A stretch of 64,000 nt of DNA from the NCBI RefSeq assembly GCF_002836505.1, contig NZ_PJBF01000058.1, forward strand, positions 245,929 through 309,928. Reading direction: 5' to 3'. Position numbers and translations under genes: made by a program. Position 1 is the stretch's first letter, and each line of letters starts with the position of its first letter. The notes beneath the pieces were generated by a model that made no database searches, was not told where the DNA came from, and saw only the letters and a program-made list of their open reading frames with translations. Shown here piece after piece: positions 50,979 through 61,624 of this stretch. Source of the DNA: Psychrobacter sp. Choline-02u-9 (lineage in GTDB: Bacteria > Pseudomonadota > Gammaproteobacteria > Pseudomonadales > Moraxellaceae).

Positions 50979-52253
50979 ATGAAATTGAATAAAATAGCTC
51001 TAGCCCTTGTTGCTGTAGCGGCTGCACCGATGGCAGCTAATGCTGGTGTTACTATCAGCCCACTGTTACTTGGTTATCACATGACTGAAGAATTCAGTGA
51101 TACCTCTGACAAGCAGCGTGAAGTTCTTACTACTGGTAAGAATCTGCAAAACAATACAGATCGTGCCGGTAACGACAACGGTGGCGTAGCTAAAGAAAGT
51201 AGCTTATACACTGGTGCAGCACTAGGTATCGAACTTACTCCTTCTACTCAGTTCCAAGTAGAATATGGCGTATCTGATGCTAATGGCGAGGCTTCTGAAG
51301 ATTCAGCGAAGTCTGGCGCTAACCGTTTTGACATCGAACAAGAAATGATTTCTGGTAACTTCTTGATCGGTACTGAAGAATTCACTGGTTACACTGATAG
51401 CGCACTTAAGCCATATGTACTAGTAGGTGCTGGTCAGTCTAAAATCAAAGTAGAGAACCAAGAACAGTATACTAACTCTAACGGTGAAGTAGTTGCTGCT
51501 GGTACTGAAGTATCAAACTCTAAAGACACTATCGGTAACCTAGGTTTAGGTGCTATGTATCGCATCAATGACGCGCTAAGCCTACGTGGTGAAGCTCGTG
51601 CGATTCATAACTTTGACAACAACTGGTGGGAAGGCATGGCTTTGGCCGGTCTAGAAGTAGTACTAGGTGGCCATCTAGCACCTACAGTAGCAGTACCACC
51701 TATGCAAGAGCCAGTAGTTGACAACACTCCAGTAGTCCTTGTTGAAGCTGATCTTGATTCTGACGGTGATGGCGTACCTGATAGCATCGATGCATGCCCA
51801 GGCACTCCAATGAACGTTGTAGTTGATGAGCGCGGTTGCCCAGTACCAGTAGACATTACTGACGAACTGAAAATGGAACTACGTGTATTCTTTGATAACG
51901 ACAAGTCAGCTATCAAAAACCAGTACAAGCCAGAAATCGCTAAAGTAGCAGAGAAGATGCGTGAGTATCCTAACTCTACAGCTCGTGTAGAAGGTCATGC
52001 TTCTAAGACTGGTCCTTCAGCACGTTATAACCAACGTCTATCTGAAGCTCGTGCCGTTGCTGTTAAATCTATGCTAACTAACGAATTCGGTATCGCTCCA
52101 AACCGTCTATCAACTGTAGGCTATGGTTACAACAACCCAATCGCTTCAAACGACACTGAAGAAGGTCGTGCTATGAACCGTCGTGTTTATGCCATCATCA
52201 CTGGTGACAAAACAATGACTGTTGAACAAACTAAAGATATGGTTGTTCAGTAA
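50979..52253 (+). CDS. OmpA/OprF family outer-membrane protein
   Basis: Major-type outer-membrane protein of 424 aa. A signal peptide (cleaved after MAANA, residue 22) leads to an eight-strand beta-barrel domain (about 23-230), a Pro/Val linker, a calcium-binding thrombospondin-3-like segment (DSDGDGVPDSIDACPGTP), and a C-terminal peptidoglycan-binding OmpA domain (about 305-410) with RVEGHASKTGPSARYNQRLS and GYGYNNPIASNDTEEGRAMN. A strong GGAGGAAG ribosome site and the even, optimised-looking codon use suggest high expression. Strong terminator downstream. Confidence 0.94.
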   Translation: MKLNKIALALVAVAAAPMAANAGVTISPLLLGYHMTEEFSDTSDKQREVLTTGKNLQNNTDRAGNDNGGVAKESSLYTGAALGIELTPSTQFQVEYGVSDANGEASEDSAKSGANRFDIEQEMISGNFLIGTEEFTGYTDSALKPYVLVGAGQSKIKVENQEQYTNSNGEVVAAGTEVSNSKDTIGNLGLGAMYRINDALSLRGEARAIHNFDNNWWEGMALAGLEVVLGGHLAPTVAVPPMQEPVVDNTPVVLVEADLDSDGDGVPDSIDACPGTPMNVVVDERGCPVPVDITDELKMELRVFFDNDKSAIKNQYKPEIAKVAEKMREYPNSTARVEGHASKTGPSARYNQRLSEARAVAVKSMLTNEFGIAPNRLSTVGYGYNNPIASNDTEEGRAMNRRVYAIITGDKTMTVEQTKDMVVQ

Positions 52254-52602
52254 GTATTAGCAAAATAACCGTATAGTTAAATATACAGTTACAAAAAAAG
52301 CCACCCAATGGGTGGCTTTTTTTTATTTATGTATTGAGAAAAGTGAGTTATTACATAAATTTATGAATCAATAATGTTATACTAGCCACCCAAACATTCT
52401 GTAAATTAACAGTATGTACATTAGCATAGCAATCTGTATGATGAATTCGTCAGTATAGATATTTGATTGTATTGAACTTTTTTATTTGATAGCATTCTTT
52501 TTTGCGTCATCTTAGATTCAATATCTATCTGATTGATGATGAAAGTTTATTCAGCAGCGCTTACTGCTACTGCATTTTTTTAAGACGAAACGAGCATTTT
52601 AT
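52254..52602. other. gap between the OmpA-type gene and typA
   Basis: Contains the terminator at 52292-52325 and otherwise AT-rich sequence with no credible gene; the typA promoter is expected here but no single box pair is convincing. Confidence 0.4.
52292..52325 (+). terminator. rho-independent terminator after the OmpA-type gene
   Basis: AAAAGCCACCC-AAT-GGGTGGCTTTT stem with nine following T; a textbook strong terminator. Confidence 0.93.
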
Positions 52603-54453
52603 ATGGCGAACGATATCAAACACCTGCGTAACATTGCAATTATTGCCCACGTTGACCACGGTAAGACAACTTTGGTTGATAAGTTATTACATCAGTCTGG
52701 TACTTTTGGCGACCGTGCAAACATTGCTGAGCGTGCAATGGACTCAGGTGATATTGAGCAAGAACGTGGTATTACCATTTTGGCTAAAAACACAGCTATC
52801 CGCTGGACAGATAAAACTTCAGAAACTGAATACCGTATCAACATCGTAGATACTCCAGGTCACGCCGATTTCGGTGGTGAAGTTGAGCGTGTAATGTCTA
52901 TGGTTGACTGCGTACTTTTGGTTGTTGACGCTGTTGATGGCCCAATGCCTCAGACTCGTTTTGTGACGCAAAAAGCATTCGAACAAGGTCTAAAGCCGAT
53001 CGTTGTTATTAACAAAATCGATCGTCCTGGCTCACGTCCTGATTGGGTAATGGATCAAATCTTTGATTTGTTTGACAACCTAGGTGCAAACGATGAGCAG
53101 CTTGATTTCCCAGTTGTTTATGCTTCGGCATTGAACGGTATTGCAGGTCTAGAAGCAGATGATTTAGCTGATGATATGACGCCATTGTTCAAAACTATCG
53201 TTGACGTTGTTCAGCCTCCACAGGTTGATGCTGACGCTCCGTTCCGTATGCAAATCTCAAGCCTTGACTACAACAGCTTTGTTGGTGTAATCGGTATTGG
53301 CCGTATTCAGCGTGGTAAAGTTAAACTTAACACGCCAGTGACTGTCATTGATAAGCATGGTAAGACGCGTAACGGCCGTATCCTAAAAATCATGGGTTAC
53401 CATGGTCTTGATCGTATTGACGTTGAAGATGCACAAGCAGGTGATATCGTTTGTATCACGGGTATCGATGCACTAAACATCTCTGATACTATTTGTGATC
53501 CTAACAACGTTGAAGCACTACCAGCACTAACGGTAGATCAACCTACAGTATCTATGAACTTCCAAGTAAACAATTCACCATTTGCTGGTCGTGAAGGTAA
53601 GTTCGTGACTTCACGTAACATTCGTGAGCGTCTTGAGCGTGAGTTGATTCATAACGTAGCATTACGTGTAGAAGACACTGAGTCTCCTGACAAATTTAAA
53701 GTATCAGGTCGTGGTGAGCTTCATTTATCAGTACTTATCGAAAACATGCGCCGTGAAGGTTTTGAGCTAGGTGTTTCTGGTCCAGAAGTTATCGTTAAAG
53801 AAGTTGATGGTAAGCTACAAGAGCCGTATGAAAACGTTGTCTTCGATATCGAAGAAGAGCATCAAGGTTCTATCATGGAGCAAGTTGGTCTACGCAAAGG
53901 CGAGATGACTAACATGGAGCTGGACGGTAAAGGCCGTATGCGTATTGAGGCAACCATACCAGCGCGTGGCTTGATCGGTTTCCGTTCTGAGTTCCTAACC
54001 CTGACTTCAGGTAGTGGTATTATGACCTCGAGCTTCTCACATTACGGTCCACAGAAGATCGGTGATGTTGGTGGTCGTTCTAATGGCGTATTGGTTTCTA
54101 TGGCAAATGGTACTTGCCTAGGTTTTGCTCTATTTAACCTACAGAAACGTGGTAAGTTGTTTGCTGAACCACAGCTTGAAGTTTATGAAGGTATGATTGT
54201 TGGTCTTAACTCTCGTAACGATGATATGACTGTTAACCCGACGACTGCTAAACAGTTAACTAACGTACGTGCTAGTGGTACTGACGAAGCATTGACGTTG
54301 ACGCCAGCAGTGAAGTTCACTCTTGAGCAAGCGCTTGAATTTATTCAAGACGATGAGCTAGTCGAAGTAACGCCAAAAGCGGTACGTATTCGTAAGCGCT
54401 ACTTGACTGAAAGTGAGCGTAAACGTCACGGCCGTGGTAAGAAAGGTGCTTAA
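52603..54453 (+). CDS. typA: translational GTPase TypA/BipA
   Basis: Ribosome-binding GTPase needed for ribosome assembly at low temperature and stress responses. The 616-aa protein shows G1 [15 protein letters not shown]2 [11 protein letters not shown]3 [14 protein letters not shown] and G4 [13 protein letters not shown], then EF-G-like domains and the BipA-specific C-terminus ([27 protein letters not shown]-like [20 protein letters not shown]). Codons are highly biased, suggesting strong expression, plausible in a cold-living organism. Confidence 0.96.
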   Translation: MANDIKHLRNIAIIAHVDHGKTTLVDKLLHQSGTFGDRANIAERAMDSGDIEQERGITILAKNTAIRWTDKTSETEYRINIVDTPGHADFGGEVERVMSMVDCVLLVVDAVDGPMPQTRFVTQKAFEQGLKPIVVINKIDRPGSRPDWVMDQIFDLFDNLGANDEQLDFPVVYASALNGIAGLEADDLADDMTPLFKTIVDVVQPPQVDADAPFRMQISSLDYNSFVGVIGIGRIQRGKVKLNTPVTVIDKHGKTRNGRILKIMGYHGLDRIDVEDAQAGDIVCITGIDALNISDTICDPNNVEALPALTVDQPTVSMNFQVNNSPFAGREGKFVTSRNIRERLERELIHNVALRVEDTESPDKFKVSGRGELHLSVLIENMRREGFELGVSGPEVIVKEVDGKLQEPYENVVFDIEEEHQGSIMEQVGLRKGEMTNMELDGKGRMRIEATIPARGLIGFRSEFLTLTSGSGIMTSSFSHYGPQKIGDVGGRSNGVLVSMANGTCLGFALFNLQKRGKLFAEPQLEVYEGMIVGLNSRNDDMTVNPTTAKQLTNVRASGTDEALTLTPAVKFTLEQALEFIQDDELVEVTPKAVRIRKRYLTESERKRHGRGKKGA

Positions 54454-54504
54454 TATCAATAAGTGAGTTACTGAGTGATTCATAGTATTGATGTTTGACG
54501 CAAT

Positions 54505-54539
54505 CACTTAGTGTCAGTAGTTTTTACTGGCACTGAGTG
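54505..54539. other. long hairpin after typA
   Basis: CACTTAGTGTCAGTA and TACTGGCACTGAGTG pair over about 15 positions with two G-T wobbles. No T-run follows, so by itself it is not a classic terminator; it may protect the mRNA 3' end or assist the terminator 12 bp later. Confidence 0.5.
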
Positions 54540-54550
54540 GTTAAAAAATG

Positions 54551-54599
54551 AGCAATATAAGGTGAGCTATTAGTAGTTCACTTTATACTGCTTTTTTTT
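54551..54599 (+). terminator. rho-independent terminator after typA
   Basis: AGCAATATAAGGTGA and TCACTTTATACTGCT pair with one mismatch and one wobble, followed by eight T. Confidence 0.75.
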
Positions 54600-54733
54600 G
54601 TGTTGTAATCTTGGAAAAATACAGACAGAATGAATAGTGACGTTAATGTATTCAATTATTAACATGAAAGCTAGATGTGACACTTATTATATAAATATCT
54701 ATTTGCTTATAGATAAATTTTGAGGAAAAGACA

Positions 54734-55189
54734 ATGAGTATGGTTTCAGAGTTTAGAGAGTTCGCTGTCAAAGGTAATGTGATGGATTTGGCAGTCGGTG
54801 TCATCATCGGCGGGGCTTTTGCTACCATTACAAAATCTCTGGTAGATGATATTATTATGCCGATTGTCGCTTTTATCTTTGGCGGCGAGATTAATTTTGA
54901 AAACATGTTCTTAGTTTTAGGTGATGCACCTGATGGTATTGCTCTGACTTATGATGCGCTCAAAGAAGCAGGTGTTCCTGTATTGGCTTACGGTAGTTTT
55001 ATTACCGTACTTATTAACTTCTTAATTTTAGCTTTCATCATCTTTATGATGGTGAGAGGTGTCAATAAAATGCGCCGTGCTGAAGAGGTAGAGGAAGTTA
55101 TAGAAGAAGCAGTAGAAGAGCCATCAGAGGAAGTGAAGTTGCTGCGTGAAATCAGTGCTAAATTAAGTAATACCAGTATTACGAAATAA
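54734..55189 (+). CDS. mscL: large-conductance mechanosensitive channel
   Basis: Releases solutes on osmotic downshock. The 151-aa protein has [22 protein letters not shown] (about 8-29), a first membrane helix, a periplasmic loop, a second helix ([19 protein letters not shown]), and an acidic then charged C-terminal helix ending LLREISAKL. Length and layout are normal. Terminators lie on both sides, so it is monocistronic. Confidence 0.96.
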   Translation: MSMVSEFREFAVKGNVMDLAVGVIIGGAFATITKSLVDDIIMPIVAFIFGGEINFENMFLVLGDAPDGIALTYDALKEAGVPVLAYGSFITVLINFLILAFIIFMMVRGVNKMRRAEEVEEVIEEAVEEPSEEVKLLREISAKLSNTSITK

Positions 55190-55207
55190 ATTATCAAATC
55201 GTTGACA

Positions 55208-55242
55208 ATAAAAAAGGCTAACGTCTCGTTAGCCTTTTTTTC
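55208..55242. terminator. bidirectional terminator between mscL and the minus-strand gene
   Basis: AAAAAAGGCTAACG / CGTTAGCCTTTTTTT hairpin with A- and T-runs on both sides, between converging genes. Confidence 0.9.
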
Positions 55243-55301
55243 TATGAAATAGTCACAGTTATTTTTGTGAACTATTTGATGTGCCTATTAAAAGCAAATT
55301 G

Positions 55302-55742
55302 TTATGGAGTAACCACTACATAGTCATTGGTGTTAATCAGAATTTCTGATGGTTGATCGACAACGATACGTACTACGTTATTATCAACGACTTGAGATTT
55401 GTAATAATTGTCTTCTGCAACTGTGCAGCCTAAACAACGTCCCATCGCATTCCAAGGTTCAACAAATAGCTTCTGCTGTGCTTGATCTGCATTACCACCA
55501 ATAAGTGAGAAAGGTAGGCTTACGATATAAGCTGCTGTTCCAGCTACCGCATTAACGAGTTGAAGTGGTTTGCCAACAATCGTATCGACTACCATCGTTT
55601 CATATGAAGGACCGAAATCAGTTTCATCAATTTCTATAGCTGCAAAAGTAGGTTGAATAGTCGCAGCTACCAATCCTAAAGTTGCCAATACAGTAAAAAA
55701 TCTCTGCTTAACTGTGCGTTGAGTTTTTGCTTTAACAGTCAT
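55302..55742 (-). CDS. small exported protein of unknown function
   Basis: A 146-aa protein with a signal peptide (basic N-region to about residue 15, hydrophobic FFTVLATLGLVAATIQPTFAA). The mature part has VVDTIVGKPLQLVNAVAGTA followed by YIVSLPFSLIGG and ends in a WNAMGRCLGC segment. This pattern (D-x-RPL-type start, VVSLPFS, terminal RPLG-like box) recalls a family of small exported proteins in Acinetobacter and Pseudomonas of unknown role. Two cysteines are close enough to bond. The AACGATATCC region precedes it. Confidence 0.72.
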   Translation of the reverse strand: MTVKAKTQRTVKQRFFTVLATLGLVAATIQPTFAAIEIDETDFGPSYETMVVDTIVGKPLQLVNAVAGTAAYIVSLPFSLIGGNADQAQQKLFVEPWNAMGRCLGCTVAEDNYYKSQVVDNNVVRIVVDQPSEILINTNDYVVVTP

Positions 55743-56032
55743 AACGATATCCTGAAACTCATAGTAGTATGATTAATGGCTGCTGCTATCTTCACGCAGG
55801 AATCTTGCGGCAACAATAGTTAGGCTAAATATTACAGAAAAATAAATGATACGCACTATTTATGTAAGCGCTAGCACTATTAAAGCAAGATGTGCGCTAA
55901 TAAGCAACAAAAATGAGAATAATCTAGTTATAGCTTTGGCAGTATTTGATACTTTTAAAAATAGATACTCTGCCCAGATATTAGCTTCATTTAATCTAAA
56001 TATACCATAAGCAGATAGATATCATTTATTAG

Positions 56033-56974
56033 CTATTTTAACGGCTGACAATTTGGACAATAAACACTGGCTCTACCAGTAAGCTTGATGTTTTCTAGCG
56101 TCGTACTACAATCCAGACAGCTCTCTCCTTGTCTACCATACACATTTAAGGTTTGCTGAAAGTAACCAGTTTGACCACTTGCTACTGTGAAATCCCGTAG
56201 TGTCGAACCGCCTAATTTTATCGCTTTCTTTAAAATTTCTTTAATATGACTCACTAAAATGACAATCTGATCGTATGAAATTTGATTGGCTGGTGTAGCA
56301 GGGTGGATGCCGGACAAGTACAGACTTTCAGTCGCATAGATATTGCCAACCCCAACCACGACTTCTTGTTCCATGATGACAGATTTAATCGCTCGGGAGA
56401 TGGGTTTTAGTCGTTTGTTTGCTTTAGTATTATCTGTCGATGACCCATTGCCATCTTGGCTAGATAAATCTATACGCTGGATTAAACTGTACAAATAGTC
56501 TGCGGTAAAATCTTTTGAAAGCGGCTCAGGACCTAGATGATCTAGTAGTTTATTGCCGTAATCTTCGTGCCATAGTATTGAACCAAAACGTCTCGGATCG
56601 TAATAGTGTAGCTGAGATTTTTTATTATCAGTATCATTAAAAACGACGACCAGATGGTCATGTTTACGCTTATCAGTACCATAGCTGTGCTGCTGTAAGC
56701 TACCTGACATTCCTAAGTGAATAAGAAGCTGACGTGGTTCAACTTTGCTGGCTGATATGGGAGCGTTATTCTGTACAGCTACTGGCAGAAAATTAAGAAT
56801 TAGATACTTTGCTCGGCGCTCGACACTCTCTAATGTGTAATTAATTAGCTCGTCCAAGTTGTCTGGCATCATCCATCGCAGTTTTGGTTGAAATACTTTA
56901 ACATCAACTACCTGTTGCCCCAACAATGGAGCAAGACTGGCTTTAGTGGTTTCTACTTCAGGTAATTCAGGCAT
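56033..56974 (-). CDS. mutM: formamidopyrimidine-DNA glycosylase
   Basis: Removes 8-oxoguanine and other oxidised bases. The start is fixed by MPELPEVETT, since catalytic Pro2 must be N-terminal after Met removal; the frame is open 30 codons upstream but those are not part of the enzyme. Lys near 60 (RRAKYLIL) and the C-terminal zinc finger (CLDC...CPNCQ) are present. At 313 aa it exceeds the usual ~270, mainly from a Ser/Asn-rich insert around residues 180-195 (SSQDGNGSSTDNTKAN). relA ends 55 bp upstream. Confidence 0.95.
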   Translation of the reverse strand: MPELPEVETTKASLAPLLGQQVVDVKVFQPKLRWMMPDNLDELINYTLESVERRAKYLILNFLPVAVQNNAPISASKVEPRQLLIHLGMSGSLQQHSYGTDKRKHDHLVVVFNDTDNKKSQLHYYDPRRFGSILWHEDYGNKLLDHLGPEPLSKDFTADYLYSLIQRIDLSSQDGNGSSTDNTKANKRLKPISRAIKSVIMEQEVVVGVGNIYATESLYLSGIHPATPANQISYDQIVILVSHIKEILKKAIKLGGSTLRDFTVASGQTGYFQQTLNVYGRQGESCLDCSTTLENIKLTGRASVYCPNCQPLK

Positions 56975-57029
56975 AGTATTTTTTGACAACTCTATTATGG
57001 AATAAACAACGACTGGCTTAAGGTTTCGT

Positions 57030-59567
57030 TTACACGACTGCACGGCGCGCGTGCAAAATACCATGTTGCTGCTCTAATTTTGCCAGCAACTTAGATAGAT
57101 GCGCTAAGCCTGAGACTTCAATATGGAACTTTAAAAAAGCAATATTGTCGTCATTGCTTAACGTTTGAACTTGGCGAATATTGACGTTTTCTTTATCAAT
57201 TATCTGTGTCAAATCACGTAGCAAACCGCGTCTGTCATATGCTTCGACATGAATATCAACAGGCTGATAACGACCAATCTGTACTTGCCAAGCGGCTTCT
57301 ATCTTGCGCTCAGGATCACGCTCAACCAGACGTAAGTACTCTGGGCAGCCTCGATTATGCACGCTAACGCCCCGCGATAAAGTGATGTAGCCAGCTATCG
57401 GTTCGCCATGCACAGGATGACAACAACCTGCCAAATTGATTTCGATATTATCCAAACCATCGATATGGATTTTATACGCATCGAGCTTACCTGTATCTCT
57501 GTTATCTACATGAGGTACAAAGCTCTCTGGTGGTATCTCAGGTTCAAGGTGTAGCTGACGAGAGATATGACTGGTTAACTGATTAAGGCCAATATCACCT
57601 GTCACCAGCCCTACAATAATATCGTCGGTCGTATTGACATGAAAATGCTGAATATAGTCGTTCAGATCAATACTATTAGGATGAACAGATAGGCGCTCAA
57701 GCTCTTTGCTAAGCATTTGGCGACCTATTTCAATATTCTTATCACGGTCTTGCTTATTAAACCATTGACGCAGTTTTGAACGGGCACGGTTGGTATGAAT
57801 ATAACCTAACGAGGCTACCAACCAATCACGATTGGGCTCACGTGATGCCTTAGTGATAATCTCAACTTGCTCACCTGTTTTCAACTGATAGGTCAGTGGC
57901 ACATAACGCTGATTGACGCGGGCTGCCTGCGCACGGTTGCCAACTTGAGTATGCACATAGTAGGCAAAATCGAGAACGGTCGCGCCTTTTGGTAGCTCAG
58001 TAATATCACCGTCACGGCTAAAGATATAAATACGTTCTAGTTCATCAAAATCAACAAGTTGTTCTTCTTCGTCAAACTCGATATCGTCTATCTCTTCGCC
58101 CGCTACCACAGCTGAGCGTGGTTGATTACGTGTCTCATTGTTGATAGATAATAATTGGCGTAGTGAGCTGATTCTTTGATTCAGATAATTGTCTTTCTTA
58201 TTCTTTAGACCTTCTTTGTAGTTAACGTGCGCACACATGCCAAGCTCGGCCTCAAAGTGCATTTCATGAGTACGAATCTGGACTTCGAGTGATTTGTTTT
58301 CCGCGATTACAGCAGTATGTAGCGAGCGATAGCCATTGGACTTAGGGTTAGTAATATAGTCATCAAACTGCTCAGGAATATAACGCCATAAGCCATGTAC
58401 TAGGCCTAAAACGTGATAACAGTCAGAAGGGCTATTAACCAAGACACGTAAAGCGCGAATGTCATAAAGCTGATCGAAAGATAAGCCTTTGAGCTTCATT
58501 TTTCGATAGATAGAGTAGATATGTTTGACGCGACCAGATACTTCGCCTTCAATACTGGCATCTGCTAGTGATTCATTTAATTTGTCTTGTACGCGCTGAA
58601 TATAGGACTCGCGTTCGCTACGTTTTTCTGACAGCAGCTTAGCAATTTCTTTGTAGCGGTCAGGCGCAAGATAACGGAAAGCTAAATCTTCGAGCTCCCA
58701 TTTTAACTGTGCAATACCTAAACGATGGGCTAATGGCGCATAAATAGTCATGACTTCACGTGCGACACGCGTTTGACGCTCTGGCCTAGAAAACGTCAAT
58801 TCACGCATGGCGAAAGTACGTTCAGCCAGTTTTATCAGTACCACGCGCACATCGTTAGTAACAGAGATGAGCATACTATAAATATTTGATAGCTGATCAC
58901 GCTGATTATTGACGAAATGGTCTTCTAAGCGCTTGTTACTCTCGATAATCTCCGACAGTTTACCCATTGCAAGGGTGTCTTTAACAAGCGTCAAAATATC
59001 TGGACCAAAGTTTTTTTCAACTTCAGCGAGACTAATGATTGATTTGCGCGCACTGCGATACAGCATGGCCGCGACCAGTGCTTCTTCATCTTGATAAAGA
59101 TAGGTCAAAATATCAGTCATACCAATACCGGTCACATAAGCGCCTGAACGCTCAGATTCACTGGTATTCATATGACTGCGAATAAACTCGCAAGCTGCAC
59201 TTAGGTTGGGTACTGACTCTTGTCCAATACGCTTGGCCACATTATCTAGCCAAGTAGGTACATCGATATTGGCTTGGTCTAAGTCGACCGCCTCAAGCTC
59301 TTTGTTTGATAGCGCATTGGTATCATCCAAATACTCGTCTTCAGTGTGAGGGTCATGCAAATGATAAGTGTGTGCAGCTGAACGATCAAAAGTAGTATGT
59401 AGCTTGTGGGTTGCCAACTGGTATTTGATGTCGAGGGGAATTTGGGCATAGCTATTGGCTGACTGGTGAGAGCGTTGGCTCGCCACCAGTTGCGCCGCAA
59501 GTGTTGCACTATCGGCCTGCGTGGTCTGTCCATCCACCAGCGGTAATCCTTCACGAATTTTTACCAT
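57030..59567 (-). CDS. relA: GTP pyrophosphokinase RelA
   Basis: Ribosome-associated (p)ppGpp synthetase of the stringent response. The 845-aa long-RSH protein has a degenerate HD region (about 145-215) lacking the HDxxED hydrolase motif, then a synthetase domain with YDIRALRVLV, PEQFDDYITNPKSNGYRSLHT (the acidic EQFDD is typical of RelA, where SpoT has RFKD), and EVQIRT. A TGS domain (IYIFSRDGDITELPKGAT), a zinc-finger/conserved-cysteine region (NLAGCCHPVHGEPI) and a C-terminal ACT domain follow. A monofunctional synthetase is therefore predicted. Confidence 0.92.
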   Translation of the reverse strand: MVKIREGLPLVDGQTTQADSATLAAQLVASQRSHQSANSYAQIPLDIKYQLATHKLHTTFDRSAAHTYHLHDPHTEDEYLDDTNALSNKELEAVDLDQANIDVPTWLDNVAKRIGQESVPNLSAACEFIRSHMNTSESERSGAYVTGIGMTDILTYLYQDEEALVAAMLYRSARKSIISLAEVEKNFGPDILTLVKDTLAMGKLSEIIESNKRLEDHFVNNQRDQLSNIYSMLISVTNDVRVVLIKLAERTFAMRELTFSRPERQTRVAREVMTIYAPLAHRLGIAQLKWELEDLAFRYLAPDRYKEIAKLLSEKRSERESYIQRVQDKLNESLADASIEGEVSGRVKHIYSIYRKMKLKGLSFDQLYDIRALRVLVNSPSDCYHVLGLVHGLWRYIPEQFDDYITNPKSNGYRSLHTAVIAENKSLEVQIRTHEMHFEAELGMCAHVNYKEGLKNKKDNYLNQRISSLRQLLSINNETRNQPRSAVVAGEEIDDIEFDEEEQLVDFDELERIYIFSRDGDITELPKGATVLDFAYYVHTQVGNRAQAARVNQRYVPLTYQLKTGEQVEIITKASREPNRDWLVASLGYIHTNRARSKLRQWFNKQDRDKNIEIGRQMLSKELERLSVHPNSIDLNDYIQHFHVNTTDDIIVGLVTGDIGLNQLTSHISRQLHLEPEIPPESFVPHVDNRDTGKLDAYKIHIDGLDNIEINLAGCCHPVHGEPIAGYITLSRGVSVHNRGCPEYLRLVERDPERKIEAAWQVQIGRYQPVDIHVEAYDRRGLLRDLTQIIDKENVNIRQVQTLSNDDNIAFLKFHIEVSGLAHLSKLLAKLEQQHGILHARRAVV

Positions 59568-59990
59568 AGCCGACTCCTCTTAGCTATTTTGAATTGATTA
59601 TAACCTCATCTACTATGCACACACTCTGAATTAACGATCCATAAAGTGTCAGCTATAAACCAATACAACTGCTAAAAATTTTATTTTTAGCAGCTATAAA
59701 ATGCGCGTAAAATATATAAAGCTATGAGTGCAAATGCTTGCTATGTAGCGATTGGAAACATCATCAAAAACATAGGAAGATTGTTTACTATTATCTCATT
59801 TTAAAGTGACAAATCAAGCGAGCCTCTGTACGGCTGTGGTCAATTACGCTAAATAATGGCTATTTATTAGCACAAACTTATCAAAGCTTTGAGTTATCTT
59901 AGATAATTGTAATAACGCTTAATTGTCTCTTTAATCAGGTTCAACTATCAGTTGTTATTAACTATTAATCATTTTTGAAGATTAACAATG
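59568..59990. other. 423-bp gap between rlmD and relA, with a perfect hairpin
   Basis: No gene. CTGCTAAAAA and TTTTTAGCAG (59669-59693) form a perfect 10-bp stem with a 5-base loop about 100 bp upstream of relA. It has no T-run on the minus strand, so it does not look like the rlmD terminator. The relA promoter should lie here. Confidence 0.5.
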
Positions 59991-61562
59991 TTAAACCGCT
60001 ACTTTTTCAAAGCGAGCGATAGATTCAACATGACCCGTATGGCAGAACATATCCATCACGCCAGCATGAGTCAGACGATAGCCTTGTTCTAACAATGCTT
60101 TTGTATCACGGGCAAGGGTCGCTGGATTACAAGAGACATAAACAATGCGCTCAGCATTAAATTTTGGCAAATATTGCATAATTTCCCAAGCACCAGAGCG
60201 CGGCGGATCAATCAATAGTGCATCAAAGCCTTGGTTGGCCCATGGCTTATCAGTACAGTCTTGCGTCAAATCTTGACTGTAAAACTCAGTATTGTTAATA
60301 CCGTTGCGACGAGCGTTGTCAGCAGCACGTTCGGTCATGGCCTCACTGCCTTCGACACCGACTACTGAGCCTGTCTCACCAACGAGGCGCGCTAATGGTA
60401 AGCTAAAGTTACCCAAACCACTGAATAAGTCTAGTACGCGTTCGCCTGCTTTTAAGTCCAATAAGTCACAGGCAAGCTTAGTCATCTGACGGTTCACCGA
60501 TAGATTTACTTGAGTAAAGTCAGTAGGGATAAATTCAAAAGTCAGATCATACTCTGGCAATTGATAATATAAACGCCCAAATTGCTCGCTCAAATCATCA
60601 GCGTCTGTCAACGCAATACGTTGGATGCTATCAACGCCTTTCGACTGCAAATATAGCTGCCAATTACGCGCTGCGAAAAATACTTTTAGTTTGTCTATAT
60701 CAGCGTCTGACAACGGTTCTAAATTACGTACGATGAGCGCAACTGGCTGATTGCCATCAGGTAGTTCTGGTAGTTGCTCACCCATTGCAAGCTCAAGCTG
60801 GGCAATCTTGTCACGACTCTCTAGGGTACTAATAAGCGTTTTTAGGTTTTCAATCTCGAAACCAATACGTGGATCTAGGATATGACATTCATTTAGCTCT
60901 GCCAAGAAGTTACTTGAACGCTCACGGAAGCCGACAAGCGCGGTTTCTTTTTTGACAACATAACGCACGCCCAAACGTGCTTTGGTACGATAACCAAGAC
61001 GATCGCCGACCACAGGCGGGAGCCAATTGTCAGGTTCCGCGTTGGCTTGATGCATTAGCATTTCAGCCAGTACTGACTGCTTGAAGTTTATTTGACCATC
61101 TGGTTGCCAATGTTGCAAGTTACAACCGCCGCAGGTACCGAAATGCGGGCAGGGTGGTACAGCACGTTCAGGGTTTGGGTTGGCAGTAATGCTAATGGCA
61201 TCGCCTTCTTCAAAGCTAGCACGGCTGTTAGTTATTTTTACTAAGGCGCTCTCACCGGGTAGGGCAAAGCTAACAAAGATCTTTTTACCGTGTTTGTCTT
61301 CAGCATGACCTTCAGCAACGTCAAAACCATTACCATACACAGCAACACCGCGACCATCATGTGATAAGCCATCAATATTGAATGGAATTGGCTCTGCATC
61401 TTTTAGACGACGACGTGTCTTTGATGATGGCTTTGATTTTTTCTTACTCGGCGGAATGACAATCGTTTGGGTGTCGTTGGTTTGAGCTTCATTCGCTTGA
61501 GCGTTACTGTTTTGCGCTGCCATATCAGATGCTGTAGATGTTTTTGAATCGGTGGGTTGCAT
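59991..61562 (-). CDS. rlmD: 23S rRNA (uracil(1939)-C(5))-methyltransferase
   Basis: Methylates U1939 of 23S rRNA with SAM. The 523-aa protein has a long Gln/Asn/Thr-rich then Lys-rich N-terminal extension (about 1-55), a TRAM domain, four cluster cysteines in [15 protein letters not shown] and beyond, the SAM motif [15 protein letters not shown], and the catalytic cysteine in [12 protein letters not shown]. It sits upstream of relA, the same pairing as in E. coli, though 423 bp apart here. Confidence 0.95.
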   Translation of the reverse strand: MQPTDSKTSTASDMAAQNSNAQANEAQTNDTQTIVIPPSKKKSKPSSKTRRRLKDAEPIPFNIDGLSHDGRGVAVYGNGFDVAEGHAEDKHGKKIFVSFALPGESALVKITNSRASFEEGDAISITANPNPERAVPPCPHFGTCGGCNLQHWQPDGQINFKQSVLAEMLMHQANAEPDNWLPPVVGDRLGYRTKARLGVRYVVKKETALVGFRERSSNFLAELNECHILDPRIGFEIENLKTLISTLESRDKIAQLELAMGEQLPELPDGNQPVALIVRNLEPLSDADIDKLKVFFAARNWQLYLQSKGVDSIQRIALTDADDLSEQFGRLYYQLPEYDLTFEFIPTDFTQVNLSVNRQMTKLACDLLDLKAGERVLDLFSGLGNFSLPLARLVGETGSVVGVEGSEAMTERAADNARRNGINNTEFYSQDLTQDCTDKPWANQGFDALLIDPPRSGAWEIMQYLPKFNAERIVYVSCNPATLARDTKALLEQGYRLTHAGVMDMFCHTGHVESIARFEKVAV

Positions 61563-61624
61563 AAACCTGCCTTAATAATAAATAACTAGAAGAGGGGAAT
61601 AAAAAACTATTAATAATGCGAATT

